In this document: piece after piece, positions 56,347 through 64,000 of the stretch
How the letters are laid out: every line of letters starts with the position of its first letter
Position numbering within the stretch: the stretch's first letter is position 1
Assembly (NCBI RefSeq): GCF_013623775.1
Contig: NZ_JABFAM010000008.1
Span: forward strand, 1-64,000
Direction: 5' to 3'
Origin: Rufibacter sp. XAAS-G3-1
GTDB taxonomy: Bacteria > Bacteroidota > Bacteroidia > Cytophagales > Hymenobacteraceae
DNA: 64,000 nucleotides
Notes under the pieces: generated by a model
What the model saw: the letters and a program-made list of their open reading frames with translations, nothing else
Told to the model about the DNA's origin: nothing
Databases searched by the model: none
Made by a program: the position numbers and the translations under genes

Positions 56347-57393
56347 TTACGCGAATTTTCGTTCAATCAGCTTCGTCAGTTTTTGCACGTGTTCTTCTTT
56401 GCGGCTCCAGTTGTATTTGCTGCCTACTTCCTGCACCAGGTACTGCTTGGCCAGGTCTGGGTTTCCATATTCATCCAGGTTTTTGATGACGGCATGGTAG
56501 GCCATGTTGTCGCCTTCAAACAGCTCGTTGATGAACGAGAACCGTTGGTTAATGGAGATGGCCTCTTTCAAAGAACCTATTTTCTGATCCTGCTGCCGGT
56601 CGGCCATGGAAACTGCCACGGGTTGTTTAAAGCGTTCGTTCAGGGTGGGCCGTTGCTCAGGGGTAAAGCGCTCGTTCAACTTAGGCTCAGCGTGCAGCGT
56701 GGGCCGGAAGCTGGGCTGCGTGCTCACCACGTGCGTACTAACTGCCGGGGCTGGTGTAGGAGTCGGGGCGGCTACCGTTGGGAACAGATCCTCTACCTGT
56801 AGCGGCTGCAAGGCATTGAACCTACCCACCAACTCATCCACTGACATCCGCTCGGCTTCGTGTTCGGCCAGAAAGCGGTTGAGCCTGGGAATTACCTGAT
56901 GGCGGTCAAAGCTGCCGTTGGCCAACGTATCCAAGAACTGGCGGTACACGTCTCTGTCAATATCCTGGTACTTGAGGCTCTCCTGCAATTTGGCCACCGA
57001 GAGATCATCCAGGCGCATGAATTTCTCCTCAAACACCGCCACCGGCTCCAATACGGTGCGTAAGGTGTCTTGGATGGCCTTGAGCAGCAGCGGCTCAAAA
57101 TGCGGGCGTTTGATGGAAATCTTACGGGAAAGCACGTTCATGAACTGTACCAGGGCGTCTTTCACCTCGGGGTGTTCAAAATCAAAGTACGGGCTGCGCA
57201 GGTTGGCCATTTCATGGTTCCAGAGCGTGAGCAGCTCTCTAATCATGTACAGGTTCACCTGTTTGATAGGGGTAAAGGAGATCAGTTGTTGGGCGGTAAC
57301 GTTCTCATGATGAGCAAAATGTTCTTCGCTGAGGCGTTGGGCAAGGGCCTGGCTGTACTGTGCCAAGCGTATTTGATTATATTTGTCTTTCAT
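56347..57393 (-). CDS. Conserved hypothetical protein with LNERF motifs
   Basis: 348 residues from ATG 57393 (MKDKYNQIRLAQYSQALAQRL). Residues 1-200 are helical and charged; 210-265 form a Pro/Thr-rich linker (AAPTPTPAPAVSTH) holding two copies of LNERF with flanking Pro/Gln; 270-348 is a second helical region (LKEAISINQRFSFINELFEGDNMAYHAVI ... NWSRKEEHVQKLTKLIERKF). No signal peptide or membrane segment. The LNERF and INQRFSFINELF motifs recall uncharacterised Bacteroidota proteins; I do not assign a function. Confidence 0.75.
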   Translation of the reverse strand: MKDKYNQIRLAQYSQALAQRLSEEHFAHHENVTAQQLISFTPIKQVNLYMIRELLTLWNHEMANLRSPYFDFEHPEVKDALVQFMNVLSRKISIKRPHFEPLLLKAIQDTLRTVLEPVAVFEEKFMRLDDLSVAKLQESLKYQDIDRDVYRQFLDTLANGSFDRHQVIPRLNRFLAEHEAERMSVDELVGRFNALQPLQVEDLFPTVAAPTPTPAPAVSTHVVSTQPSFRPTLHAEPKLNERFTPEQRPTLNERFKQPVAVSMADRQQDQKIGSLKEAISINQRFSFINELFEGDNMAYHAVIKNLDEYGNPDLAKQYLVQEVGSKYNWSRKEEHVQKLTKLIERKFA

Positions 57394-57427
57394 TGGAGGA
57401 AGCATACGCTCGTAAATATAGCGAAAT

Positions 57428-57748
57428 ATGGCCGAATTAACGGTTCAAAATCTAGGTGGAGTTGTGGTGAACGTAGCCCAGGGACAAACGGTTCTGGCCG
57501 CCCTGCAAGCCGCCAGAATGGATTGGATGCACGCCTGTGGCGGCAAAGGCCGCTGTACTTCCTGCCGGATGATTGTGCTGGCCGGCGCCGAGAACCTGGC
57601 CCCAGACACCGCCCCCGAAACGCGTTTCCGCCACAACGGCCGCCTCCGTCCCAACGAACGGCTCACCTGCCAAGCCCAACTCACCGGCCCCGTCACCTGC
57701 CGCGTCCCCCAACAAACGAAACTCCCCCACATTTCTTATACTCAATGA
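57428..57748 (+). CDS. [2Fe-2S] ferredoxin
   Basis: 106 residues. The plant-type cluster motif is CGGKGRCTSC (residues about 38-47) with the fourth Cys in RLTCQAQ near 83. N-terminal ubiquitin-like strands (MAELTVQNLGGVVVNVAQGQTVLAAL) complete the fold. An electron carrier with unknown partners; it is divergent from the hypothetical gene with 34 bases between starts, so the two share a promoter region. Confidence 0.88.
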   Translation: MAELTVQNLGGVVVNVAQGQTVLAALQAARMDWMHACGGKGRCTSCRMIVLAGAENLAPDTAPETRFRHNGRLRPNERLTCQAQLTGPVTCRVPQQTKLPHISYTQ

Positions 57749-58016
57749 GGGATTGGAAGATGTGGAGATTTGAAGATTAGAAGATGTGGAGATTTGAAGA
57801 TGTGGAGATGTGAAAATGTGAGATTTAATTAGAGTCATTTCCTCATTTTCCAATCTTCAAATCTTCAAATCACTCACTTCTAATAACTGTGTGGAAAAAT
57901 TGTGCATTAGCTAAGGGCAGGCGGCTAGTACCTTCGCATTAGTTCAAGTGTGTTAGTGGCAGAAGCCTTTCAAAGAAATAGCACATTAGCACCTTAAGAA
58001 ATTAGCACATTAAGTT
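57749..58016. repeat. Short direct and inverted repeats between ferredoxin and tdk
   Basis: GATGTGGAGATTTGAAGAT is repeated with variants across 57762-57820, then appears in inverse as AATCTTCAAATCTTCAAATC at 57853-57872, so the segment can fold on itself. Near 57978-58016 TTAGCACATTA(AG) is repeated three times directly before tdk. Low-complexity AT-rich sequence of this kind probably arises by slippage. Confidence 0.6.
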
Positions 58017-58610
58017 ATGTTCATAGAACCCCGGGTGGGAAACCGCCAGCAAGGCCAGCGGAGAGGTTGGATAGAAGTGATTTGCGGGTCTATGTTCTCG
58101 GGGAAAACCGAAGAGTTAATCCGGCGGCTGAACCGCGCCAAGATAGCCAAACAGTGCGTCGAGATATTCAAACCGGCTGTTGATACCCGTTACCATGATG
58201 TAGACGTGGTTTCCCATAATGCTACCAGCATCCGTTCCACGCCCATCCAGTTCGCCAACGACATGCTCCTGCTGGGCAGCGGCTGTGATGTATTAGGCGT
58301 AGACGAAGCCCAGTTTTTTGACGAAGCCATTACTGAAGTCTGCGTCCATCTCGCCAACTCCGGCGTGCGCGTGATTGTAGCCGGCCTGGACATGGACTAC
58401 CTGGGCAAGCCCTTCGGCCCCATGCCCGCCTTGATGGGCGTAGCCGAATACGTGACCAAAGTACACGCTATCTGCGTCCAGTGCGGCGACATCGCCTCCT
58501 ATTCCTTCCGTAAAGCCGCCTCCCAAGAGAAAGTCCTCCTCGGTGAAACCGACAGTTACGAAGCCCGCTGCCGCCACTGTTTCCAGGAAGGCCTGAAAGG
58601 GAAATTCTAA
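58017..58610 (+). CDS. tdk: Thymidine kinase
   Basis: 197 residues. P-loop [11 protein letters not shown] at about residues 24-34, the Asp-Glu-Ala-Gln motif VDEAQFFDE near 95-103 (catalytic Glu), and a zinc site from CVQC near 153 and CRHC near 185. It phosphorylates thymidine for salvage. Type II Tdk proteins usually start nearer to the [13 protein letters not shown] segment; the 17 extra N-terminal residues are typical for Bacteroidota. Confidence 0.95.
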   Translation: MFIEPRVGNRQQGQRRGWIEVICGSMFSGKTEELIRRLNRAKIAKQCVEIFKPAVDTRYHDVDVVSHNATSIRSTPIQFANDMLLLGSGCDVLGVDEAQFFDEAITEVCVHLANSGVRVIVAGLDMDYLGKPFGPMPALMGVAEYVTKVHAICVQCGDIASYSFRKAASQEKVLLGETDSYEARCRHCFQEGLKGKF

Positions 58611-59028
58611 AGTGAGTTCTGAGTCTATAGTTCTGAGTCCTGAGTCAGGCAAAAACCGTTTTAACCCTTAAATTCTGAGAAACAGGGTAAAAACGGTTTT
58701 TCCGTTTTTACCAGAAGACAATCCTTTCTGGCATTGGCAGCAATGTGGCACCTAATTTACGGTACCTGATTCTGTAGGGGCAATCCCTTGTGGTTGCCCT
58801 TTCCCATTCCTGGGCTATTTTTCAGAGATGTGTACGGACAGGTCGCGACCTGTCCTACTACGCCAGAAAACATTCTTAAGCTAACTAAAAAGGGCAATCA
58901 CAAAGGATTGCCCCTGCTAGCTTATTTCTTGCCTGTTTTCTGGAAAACAGCCCCAAAACGGAAATTTGAATCCCGTTTAACAAATGGTTACATTTAGTAT
59001 TCCAATCTAACAAACAACCGCTTACATC
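58611..59028. repeat. Nested inverted repeats between tdk and the S41 protease
   Basis: An outer pair TAGGGGCAATCCCTTGTGG (58775-58793) and its near-inverse AAGGATTGCCCCTGCTAG (58903-58920) encloses the 20-bp palindrome GGACAGGTCGCGACCTGTCC at 58838-58857. Further palindromes: AAACCGTTTTAACCC/GGGTAAAAACGGTTT at 58653-58700 and a 37-bp-family copy at 58926-58966. No gene seen. Confidence 0.7.
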
Positions 59029-62000
59029 ATGAAAAAGAGGTTTCTAGCCGTGTTGGCTCTTTGCTGCGCCAGTAGCATGGGTGCCATGGCCCAAACCCAA
59101 ACTCCCCTTTGGCTCAATACCCCCGCCATCTCACCAGACGGGCAAACCATTGTCTTCAGTTATAAAGGAGATCTTTACAAAGTACCTGCCGCAGGAGGGA
59201 ACGCCACACCGTTAACCATGCACGAGGGCTACGAGTACATGCCCGTGTGGTCGCCGGACGGAAAGCAGATTGCCTTTGCCTCTGACCGCTACGGAAACTT
59301 TGATGTGTTTGTAATGCCTGCCCAGGGCGGCGCAACCAAACGCCTCACGTTCCATTCTTCCTCTGACGTACCCACCGATTTCACCCCAGACGGAAAGAGC
59401 GTGCTTTTTACCTCGGCACGGCTAGATGCGGCTTCCAACGCCATGTTCCCTTCCGCCACGTTCTCTGAACTGTACAGTGTCTCTCTGGGCGGCGGAAGAA
59501 ACGCCATGCTCTTGACTACGCCCGCCGAGGCCGCCAAATACAGCGCCGCCGGCGATATGTTGGTCTACCAAGACAAAAAGAGCCTGGAAAATAACTTCCG
59601 GAAACACCAGACCTCTTCCTCTGCCCGTGACCTTTGGAGCTACAACACCAAAACCAAGCAGCACACCAAACTCACCGACAATGTGGGCGAAGACCGTCAG
59701 CCGGTGTTCGGGCCGAACGGGCAGGACGTGTATTATCTGAGTGAGCAGCCCAACGGCACCTTCAACGTGCGGAAGATGAGTTTGCAAAACCCCAGGCAAA
59801 GCACGGCGGTCACCAACTTCACCAAGCACCCGGTACGCCACCTGAGCGGTTCCAAAGACGGGGTTCTGTCTTTCACCTACAACGGCGAAATCTATACCTT
59901 AAAGCCCGGTGCCCAACCGCAGAAAGTAGCCATCCAACTGTATTCAGACATCCGCTCTAACCCCGAGACGGTATTGCCCATCTCCGGTGGCATGACCGAG
60001 ATGGAGGTATCGCCGAACGGCAAGGAAGTGGTGTTTGTGAACCGGGGCGAAGTGTTTGTTTCCTCAGTGGAAGGCGGCATTACGCGGCGCATCACCAATA
60101 CGCCAGAGCAGGAGCGGAGCGTCAGTTTCTCGCCAGACGGGCGTAAGATTCTGTACGCCAGTGAGCGCGACGGCAGTTGGAACATCTATGAAACCAGTCT
60201 GGTGCGGAGCGCCGAGCCTTATTTCTACGCTTCCACGGTTTTGAAGGAAGAGCCGGTTATTGCTACAGCGGCAGAGGAATTCCAACCGGCATACTCGCCA
60301 GACGGCAAAGAAGTAGCGTACCTGGAAGAGCGCGTGACGCTAAAGGTAGTGAACAAGGTTACCAAACAGGTGCGCACCATTCTGGGGAACTCCAATAATT
60401 ACTCGTACTCAGACGGAGACCAACACTTTGAATGGTCGCCGGACGGCAAGTGGTTTTTGGTGCAGTACAACCAGGCCAAGCAATGGATTGGCGAAGTAGG
60501 CATGATTTCAGCCAGCGGCAAAGGAGAAGTAATTAACCTGAGCCAGAGCGGCTACGCCGAGCGCAATCCGCAGTGGATGATGGGAGGCAAGATGATCACG
60601 TATTACTCTAACCGCGAAGGGCTGAGAGGCAACGGAAACAACTCCGGCACCGGCGATATCTATGCGCTCTTCACTACGCAAGACGGTTTTGACCGCTTCA
60701 AACTGAGCAAAGAAGACTTCACGCTGCTGGAAGACCTGGAGAAACGCGAAACCGAAGCCGCCGCCCAGACCGAGAAGTCTGACCCCAAAGCCAAAGGAAA
60801 AAAAGGCGAGAAGTCTAAGACCGCTGCGCCGGTGGGCATGACCCTGGAACTGGACAATCTGCCTCAACGCAAAGCCCGCTTAACCGCTACTTCCTCAGAC
60901 TTGGCAGACGCCGTGGTGACCGCCAAAGGCGACCGCATGTTCTACCTGAGCCGCTTCGAGAAAGGCTATGACCTGTGGGTCACCAACCTGCGCGACAATG
61001 ACACCAAACTGCTGGCCAAATTGGGCGCAAGGGGCGGTGACATGGTCATGAGCAAAGACGGAAAGAACCTGTTTGTCTTAACCGAAGGCAAAATCCTGAA
61101 GGTGGATACCGAAACCGGCAAGCAAGAGACGCTCAAAGTGAACGGCGAAATGAACCTGAACGCCGCCGCTGAGCGCGCCTACATGTATGACCACGTGATT
61201 AGGCAGTTGGAAAAGAAGTTCTACGTGAAAGACCTACACGGCGTAGACTGGAAAGCCAATACTGAAAATTACCGCCAGTTTCTGCCCCACATCGCCAACA
61301 ACTATGACTTTTCTGATTTGTTGAGCGAGTTGCTGGGCGAGTTGAATGCCTCGCATACGGGCGGGCGTTACAGCCATCGGGCTACTAATCCAGACGCGAC
61401 GGCTTCCCTGGGTTTGTTCTATGACGAGCAATACACTGGCCGGGGCCTCAAAGTGAAAGAGGTCATCAACCTGAGTCCGTTTGACCGGGCCAGCTCAAAG
61501 GTGAAGCCGGGCATGGTCATTGAGAGAATTGACGGCCAAGCCATTGAAGACAACACCGATGTAGACCAGCTCCTGAACCGGAAGTCTGGTAAATACACGC
61601 TGGTTTCTTTGTTTGACGAGAAAACCAAGAAACGCTGGGAAGAAACGGTAAAGCCTATCTCGGGCCCCGAGTTGAGCGAACTGCTGTACCAGCGCTGGGT
61701 AGAGAACCGTCGCAAAGAAGTAGACCGCTTATCTGGCGGAAGGTTGGGTTATGTGCACATCAGGGGCATGAACGATGCCAGCTACCGCACGGTGTATGAA
61801 GAAGCCTTGGGCAAAAACGCCACCAAAGAAGCACTGGTGGTAGACACCCGCTCCAACGGCGGCGGAAACCTGCACGACGACCTCATCAGCTTCCTGAACA
61901 CCAAGCAATATGCCGAGTTTATTCCCCGCGGCCAGCACCTGTCAGACGAGCCCCGCAACAAATGGACGAGACCATCTATCGTGGTCATGAACGAAAGCAA

Positions 62001-62304
62001 CTATTCAGACGCGCACATCTTCCCGGTACTGTACAAAGAACTGGGCCTGGGTAAAACCGTGGGGATGCCCGTGGCCGGAACCGGTACCTTTGTGTGGTGG
62101 GAAACCTTGATTGACCCCACCATGGTCTTCGGGATTCCGCAGATTGGGTACCGCACCTTAAGCGGTGGCAAGTTCCTGGAGAACTCCCAATTGGAGCCAG
62201 ACTACCTAGTAGCCAACGACCCAGCCGTAGTAGCCCAAGGCCGCGACCAGCAACTGGAGAAAGCCGTGGAAGTGCTGCTGTCAGAATTGCCTGCCAAGAA
62301 GTAA
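59029..62304 (+). CDS. Tricorn-like S41 peptidase, secreted
   Basis: 1091 residues with signal peptide MKKRFLAVLALCCASSMGAMA. Residues 30-420 are WD40/TolB-like propeller repeats with the SPDGK motif many times (PAISPDGQTIVFS, WSPDGKQIAFASDRYGNFDVFV). A second set runs to about 560; a Lys-rich insert near 580-600; a C1 helical region, a PDZ domain (LKVKEVINLSPFDRASSKVKPGMVIERIDG) near 800-840, and the S41 peptidase domain with nucleophile Ser in ESNYSDAHIFP near 993. Tricorn proteases degrade peptides; Bacteroidota versions are periplasmic or secreted. Confidence 0.93.
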   Translation: MKKRFLAVLALCCASSMGAMAQTQTPLWLNTPAISPDGQTIVFSYKGDLYKVPAAGGNATPLTMHEGYEYMPVWSPDGKQIAFASDRYGNFDVFVMPAQGGATKRLTFHSSSDVPTDFTPDGKSVLFTSARLDAASNAMFPSATFSELYSVSLGGGRNAMLLTTPAEAAKYSAAGDMLVYQDKKSLENNFRKHQTSSSARDLWSYNTKTKQHTKLTDNVGEDRQPVFGPNGQDVYYLSEQPNGTFNVRKMSLQNPRQSTAVTNFTKHPVRHLSGSKDGVLSFTYNGEIYTLKPGAQPQKVAIQLYSDIRSNPETVLPISGGMTEMEVSPNGKEVVFVNRGEVFVSSVEGGITRRITNTPEQERSVSFSPDGRKILYASERDGSWNIYETSLVRSAEPYFYASTVLKEEPVIATAAEEFQPAYSPDGKEVAYLEERVTLKVVNKVTKQVRTILGNSNNYSYSDGDQHFEWSPDGKWFLVQYNQAKQWIGEVGMISASGKGEVINLSQSGYAERNPQWMMGGKMITYYSNREGLRGNGNNSGTGDIYALFTTQDGFDRFKLSKEDFTLLEDLEKRETEAAAQTEKSDPKAKGKKGEKSKTAAPVGMTLELDNLPQRKARLTATSSDLADAVVTAKGDRMFYLSRFEKGYDLWVTNLRDNDTKLLAKLGARGGDMVMSKDGKNLFVLTEGKILKVDTETGKQETLKVNGEMNLNAAAERAYMYDHVIRQLEKKFYVKDLHGVDWKANTENYRQFLPHIANNYDFSDLLSELLGELNASHTGGRYSHRATNPDATASLGLFYDEQYTGRGLKVKEVINLSPFDRASSKVKPGMVIERIDGQAIEDNTDVDQLLNRKSGKYTLVSLFDEKTKKRWEETVKPISGPELSELLYQRWVENRRKEVDRLSGGRLGYVHIRGMNDASYRTVYEEALGKNATKEALVVDTRSNGGGNLHDDLISFLNTKQYAEFIPRGQHLSDEPRNKWTRPSIVVMNESNYSDAHIFPVLYKELGLGKTVGMPVAGTGTFVWWETLIDPTMVFGIPQIGYRTLSGGKFLENSQLEPDYLVANDPAVVAQGRDQQLEKAVEVLLSELPAKK

Positions 62305-62716
62305 AAGATCTTTAGGCGAATTGGAAAGGCAAGCCGTGCGCCAGTATTTTATTGGATCACCCTACAATACCTGCGCGCAGCTCCTACGAGTGTCTACGCC
62401 AATACTGTTTCAAGCCTGTTTTCCGCAGAACGGTTCTAAACCTGTGAGGTCTCCAAGACCTCACAGGTTTTCGCGTTTTACGCCCGTTTCCCGTAAAACA
62501 GCCCCAAAACGCATCAGCGGGGCTGAGGTCTCCTGCGGAAGATGATGAATTGACCTGAAAGGTTCATGCAGCCCCTGGTCAGGTATTGAGTATAAACCCA
62601 AGGAGAAGCCCACTTCCAGAAGAGTGGGTTTTCTGTTTTCTGCTTGTTTTTCCAAAAACAGGTAAAAAACGCAAGGCCGTTTTCACGTATAGCCTTTACC
62701 ACCAATTTTGCAAACC
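62305..62716. other. Intergenic region before rtcB with repeats and a terminator
   Basis: No gene seen. A perfect hairpin AACCTGTGAGGTCT / AGACCTCACAGGTT followed by TTCG at 62438-62471 is a likely terminator for the protease gene. Palindromes of the 37-bp family lie at 62407-62443, 62474-62512 and 62635-62672, and CCCACTTC/GAGTGGG followed by TTTTCT at about 62610-62632 is a weaker terminator. Confidence 0.6.
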
Positions 62717-63940
62717 ATGGCTATTGTGCAGAACAACATCACCGTCTTCGGGGAGGAAATCATTGACCAGAGTGCCATTGAGCAGCTGAAACGGTGCGTG
62801 GGCGAAGAAGACCTGGGCGTGCTCACCGCCGATGCCCACTACGGGTACGCGCATCCCATCGGCGGGGCCGTGGCCTATAAAAACAAAGTCTCCCTTTCTG
62901 GGGTAGGCTTTGACATTGGCTGCGGAAACAAAGCCGTGCGCACCGATATCAGGGCGGCCGATGTGAAAATCTCCCGGGTGATGGACGAGATCGTACGCAC
63001 CATCGGGTTTGGCGTGGGCAGACCTAATCCCCAACGCATTGACCATCCCGTGTTGGAGCATATCAAAAAAGCCGAGTTCAAGCCCCAGCGCGAACTCCGC
63101 AAAGTGGCCACCGAACAACTGGGCACCGTAGGCAGCGGCAACCACTTCGTTGATTTGTTTGAGGACGAGAAGGGCTATCTGTGGGTGGGCGTGCACTTCG
63201 GTTCCAGAGGGTTCGGGCATAAGACGGCCTCGGGGTTCATCGCGCTTTCGCAGGGGCTCAGCTTTTTTGACAAAGCCAAGGAAGGCTCCATGGATGCCCC
63301 TCCCATTCTGTTTGACATTGATTCTGCGCTTGGGCAGGACTACATCGCCGCCATGCATCTGGCGGGCGAGTACGCTTATGCCGGACGGGATGTGGTAGTG
63401 GAGCAGGTCTTGGGCATCTTAGGGGCCAAGGCTACCGAAGTCATCCACAACCACCACAATTTCGCGTGGTTTGAAAAACACCAGGGCGAAAATTACTGGG
63501 TGGTGCGCAAAGGCTGTACCCCCGCGTTCCCCGGCCAGAAAGGCTTCATCGGGGCCAATATGTTTGACAATTCCGTCATTATTGAAGGGGTGGAGAACGA
63601 ACTTTCCGTCCGGGGGTTGTATTCCACCGTGCACGGAGCGGGTCGTTTGCTTAGCCGGAGGGCCGCCGCCGGTAAAACCAAGTGGATCAGAGACAAGAAA
63701 GGCGTGAAGCGGAAAACCGTCGTCTCGCCGGGGCTGGTAGATTTTGAGGCCGTTCAGCAGCGCATGAAAGCCAGAGGCATAGAACTCCGGGGCGCCGGGG
63801 CCGATGAGGCTCCCGAGGCCTACAAGAAACTGGAAGACGTACTCAAGTACCAAGGCAACACCATCAAGATTCTGCACACGCTTAAACCCTTGGGCGTGGC
63901 CATGGCCGGGGAAGATGTGTATGACCCTTACAAAGATTAA
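62717..63940 (+). CDS. rtcB: RtcB-family RNA ligase
   Basis: About 407 residues from ATG 62717 (MAIVQNNITVFGEEIID); a TTG three codons upstream is less likely. Metal-binding motifs: ADAHYGYAHPIGG near 35, SGVGFDIGCGNKAV near 62-75, GSGNHFVDLF near 141, HFGSRGFGH near 161, NHHNFAW near 240. The GMP-accepting His lies in VHGAGRLLSRRAA near 307. RtcB joins 2',3'-cyclic phosphate or 3'-phosphate RNA ends to 5'-OH ends with GTP and manganese, for RNA repair. It is shorter than E. coli RtcB's archaeal relatives but complete. Confidence 0.93.
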   Translation: MAIVQNNITVFGEEIIDQSAIEQLKRCVGEEDLGVLTADAHYGYAHPIGGAVAYKNKVSLSGVGFDIGCGNKAVRTDIRAADVKISRVMDEIVRTIGFGVGRPNPQRIDHPVLEHIKKAEFKPQRELRKVATEQLGTVGSGNHFVDLFEDEKGYLWVGVHFGSRGFGHKTASGFIALSQGLSFFDKAKEGSMDAPPILFDIDSALGQDYIAAMHLAGEYAYAGRDVVVEQVLGILGAKATEVIHNHHNFAWFEKHQGENYWVVRKGCTPAFPGQKGFIGANMFDNSVIIEGVENELSVRGLYSTVHGAGRLLSRRAAAGKTKWIRDKKGVKRKTVVSPGLVDFEAVQQRMKARGIELRGAGADEAPEAYKKLEDVLKYQGNTIKILHTLKPLGVAMAGEDVYDPYKD

Positions 63941-63975
63941 GATCGGCGAAGGTAACCACCCCCAACTCCTCCTAA

Positions 63976-64000
63976 GAGCATGTTTAAATTTCATTTTTGC
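63976..64000 (+). mobile_element. MITE-A copy 3, left end only
   Basis: GAGCATGTTTAAATTTCATT begins 36 bases after the rtcB stop and runs off the window. It matches the inverted end of the copies at 14.6 and 16.1 kb. Confidence 0.75.

Overview
The window comes from the chromosome of a Bacteroidota bacterium. It most resembles Cytophagales/Hymenobacteraceae (Rufibacter or Pontibacter relatives), but I cannot name a species from sequence alone. The reasons are a PorP/SprF plus gliding-motility C-terminal (CHU_C) pair typical of type IX secretion, a DUF5916 outer-membrane protein, TAnnTTTG-type promoter boxes, and moderately GC-rich genes separated by repeat-rich spacers. I see no tRNA or rRNA genes.

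Layout. 1-3.4 kb: an IS1182-like transposase fragment at the edge, a higBA toxin-antitoxin pair whose toxin is frameshifted, and a three-gene RimK cluster (RimB-like protease, RimK ATP-grasp ligase, AstE-like deacylase). 3.6-9.3 kb: metF and metH on the minus strand, with a SAM-I riboswitch ahead of metH. The metH reading frame carries an in-frame insertion of about 163 codons, a DUF559 nuclease domain bounded by inverted repeats. 9.7-15.6 kb: a small outer-membrane protein, a methyltransferase, a Rossmann oxidoreductase, a CBM9/DUF5916 protein and CvfB. 16.5-23.4 kb: PorP/SprF, a 7-PKD adhesin-like protein and a barrel protein. 23.6-26 kb: a radical-SAM/DUF4130 DNA-metabolism pair.

26.7-46.9 kb: a complete type I-B CRISPR-Cas locus. 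It has about 130 apparently identical 37-bp repeats (27855-37352), a leader next to cas4, and the order cas8b-cas7-cas5-cas3-cas6-cas1-cas2-cas4, with genes and array read on the minus strand. Two decayed repeats lie 1 kb beyond the trailer end, separated from the array by a second higBA module. Upstream of cas8b, two degenerate repeats face each other. One is followed by a pseudo-spacer whose first 10 nt, and 18 of its first 22, match a site overlapping the likely cas promoter. That site has the same 5' flank (TTTTA) that I deduce independently as the PAM side from two overlapping array spacers. This is the signature of a CreA/Cor-like guide RNA through which Cascade would repress its own operon, and is the strongest candidate system here.

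47-64 kb: purN and purH; the mreB-mreC-mreD-mrdA-rodA cell-shape operon; a conserved hypothetical gene; a ferredoxin; thymidine kinase; a tricorn-like S41 protease; and rtcB.

The spacers between genes hold several interleaved repeat families: a ~37-bp palindrome present about 27 times, three MITE-like families (A, B, C), a CTCCCC/GGTGAGG hairpin that also bounds the metH insertion, and a two-hairpin element with compensatory changes.
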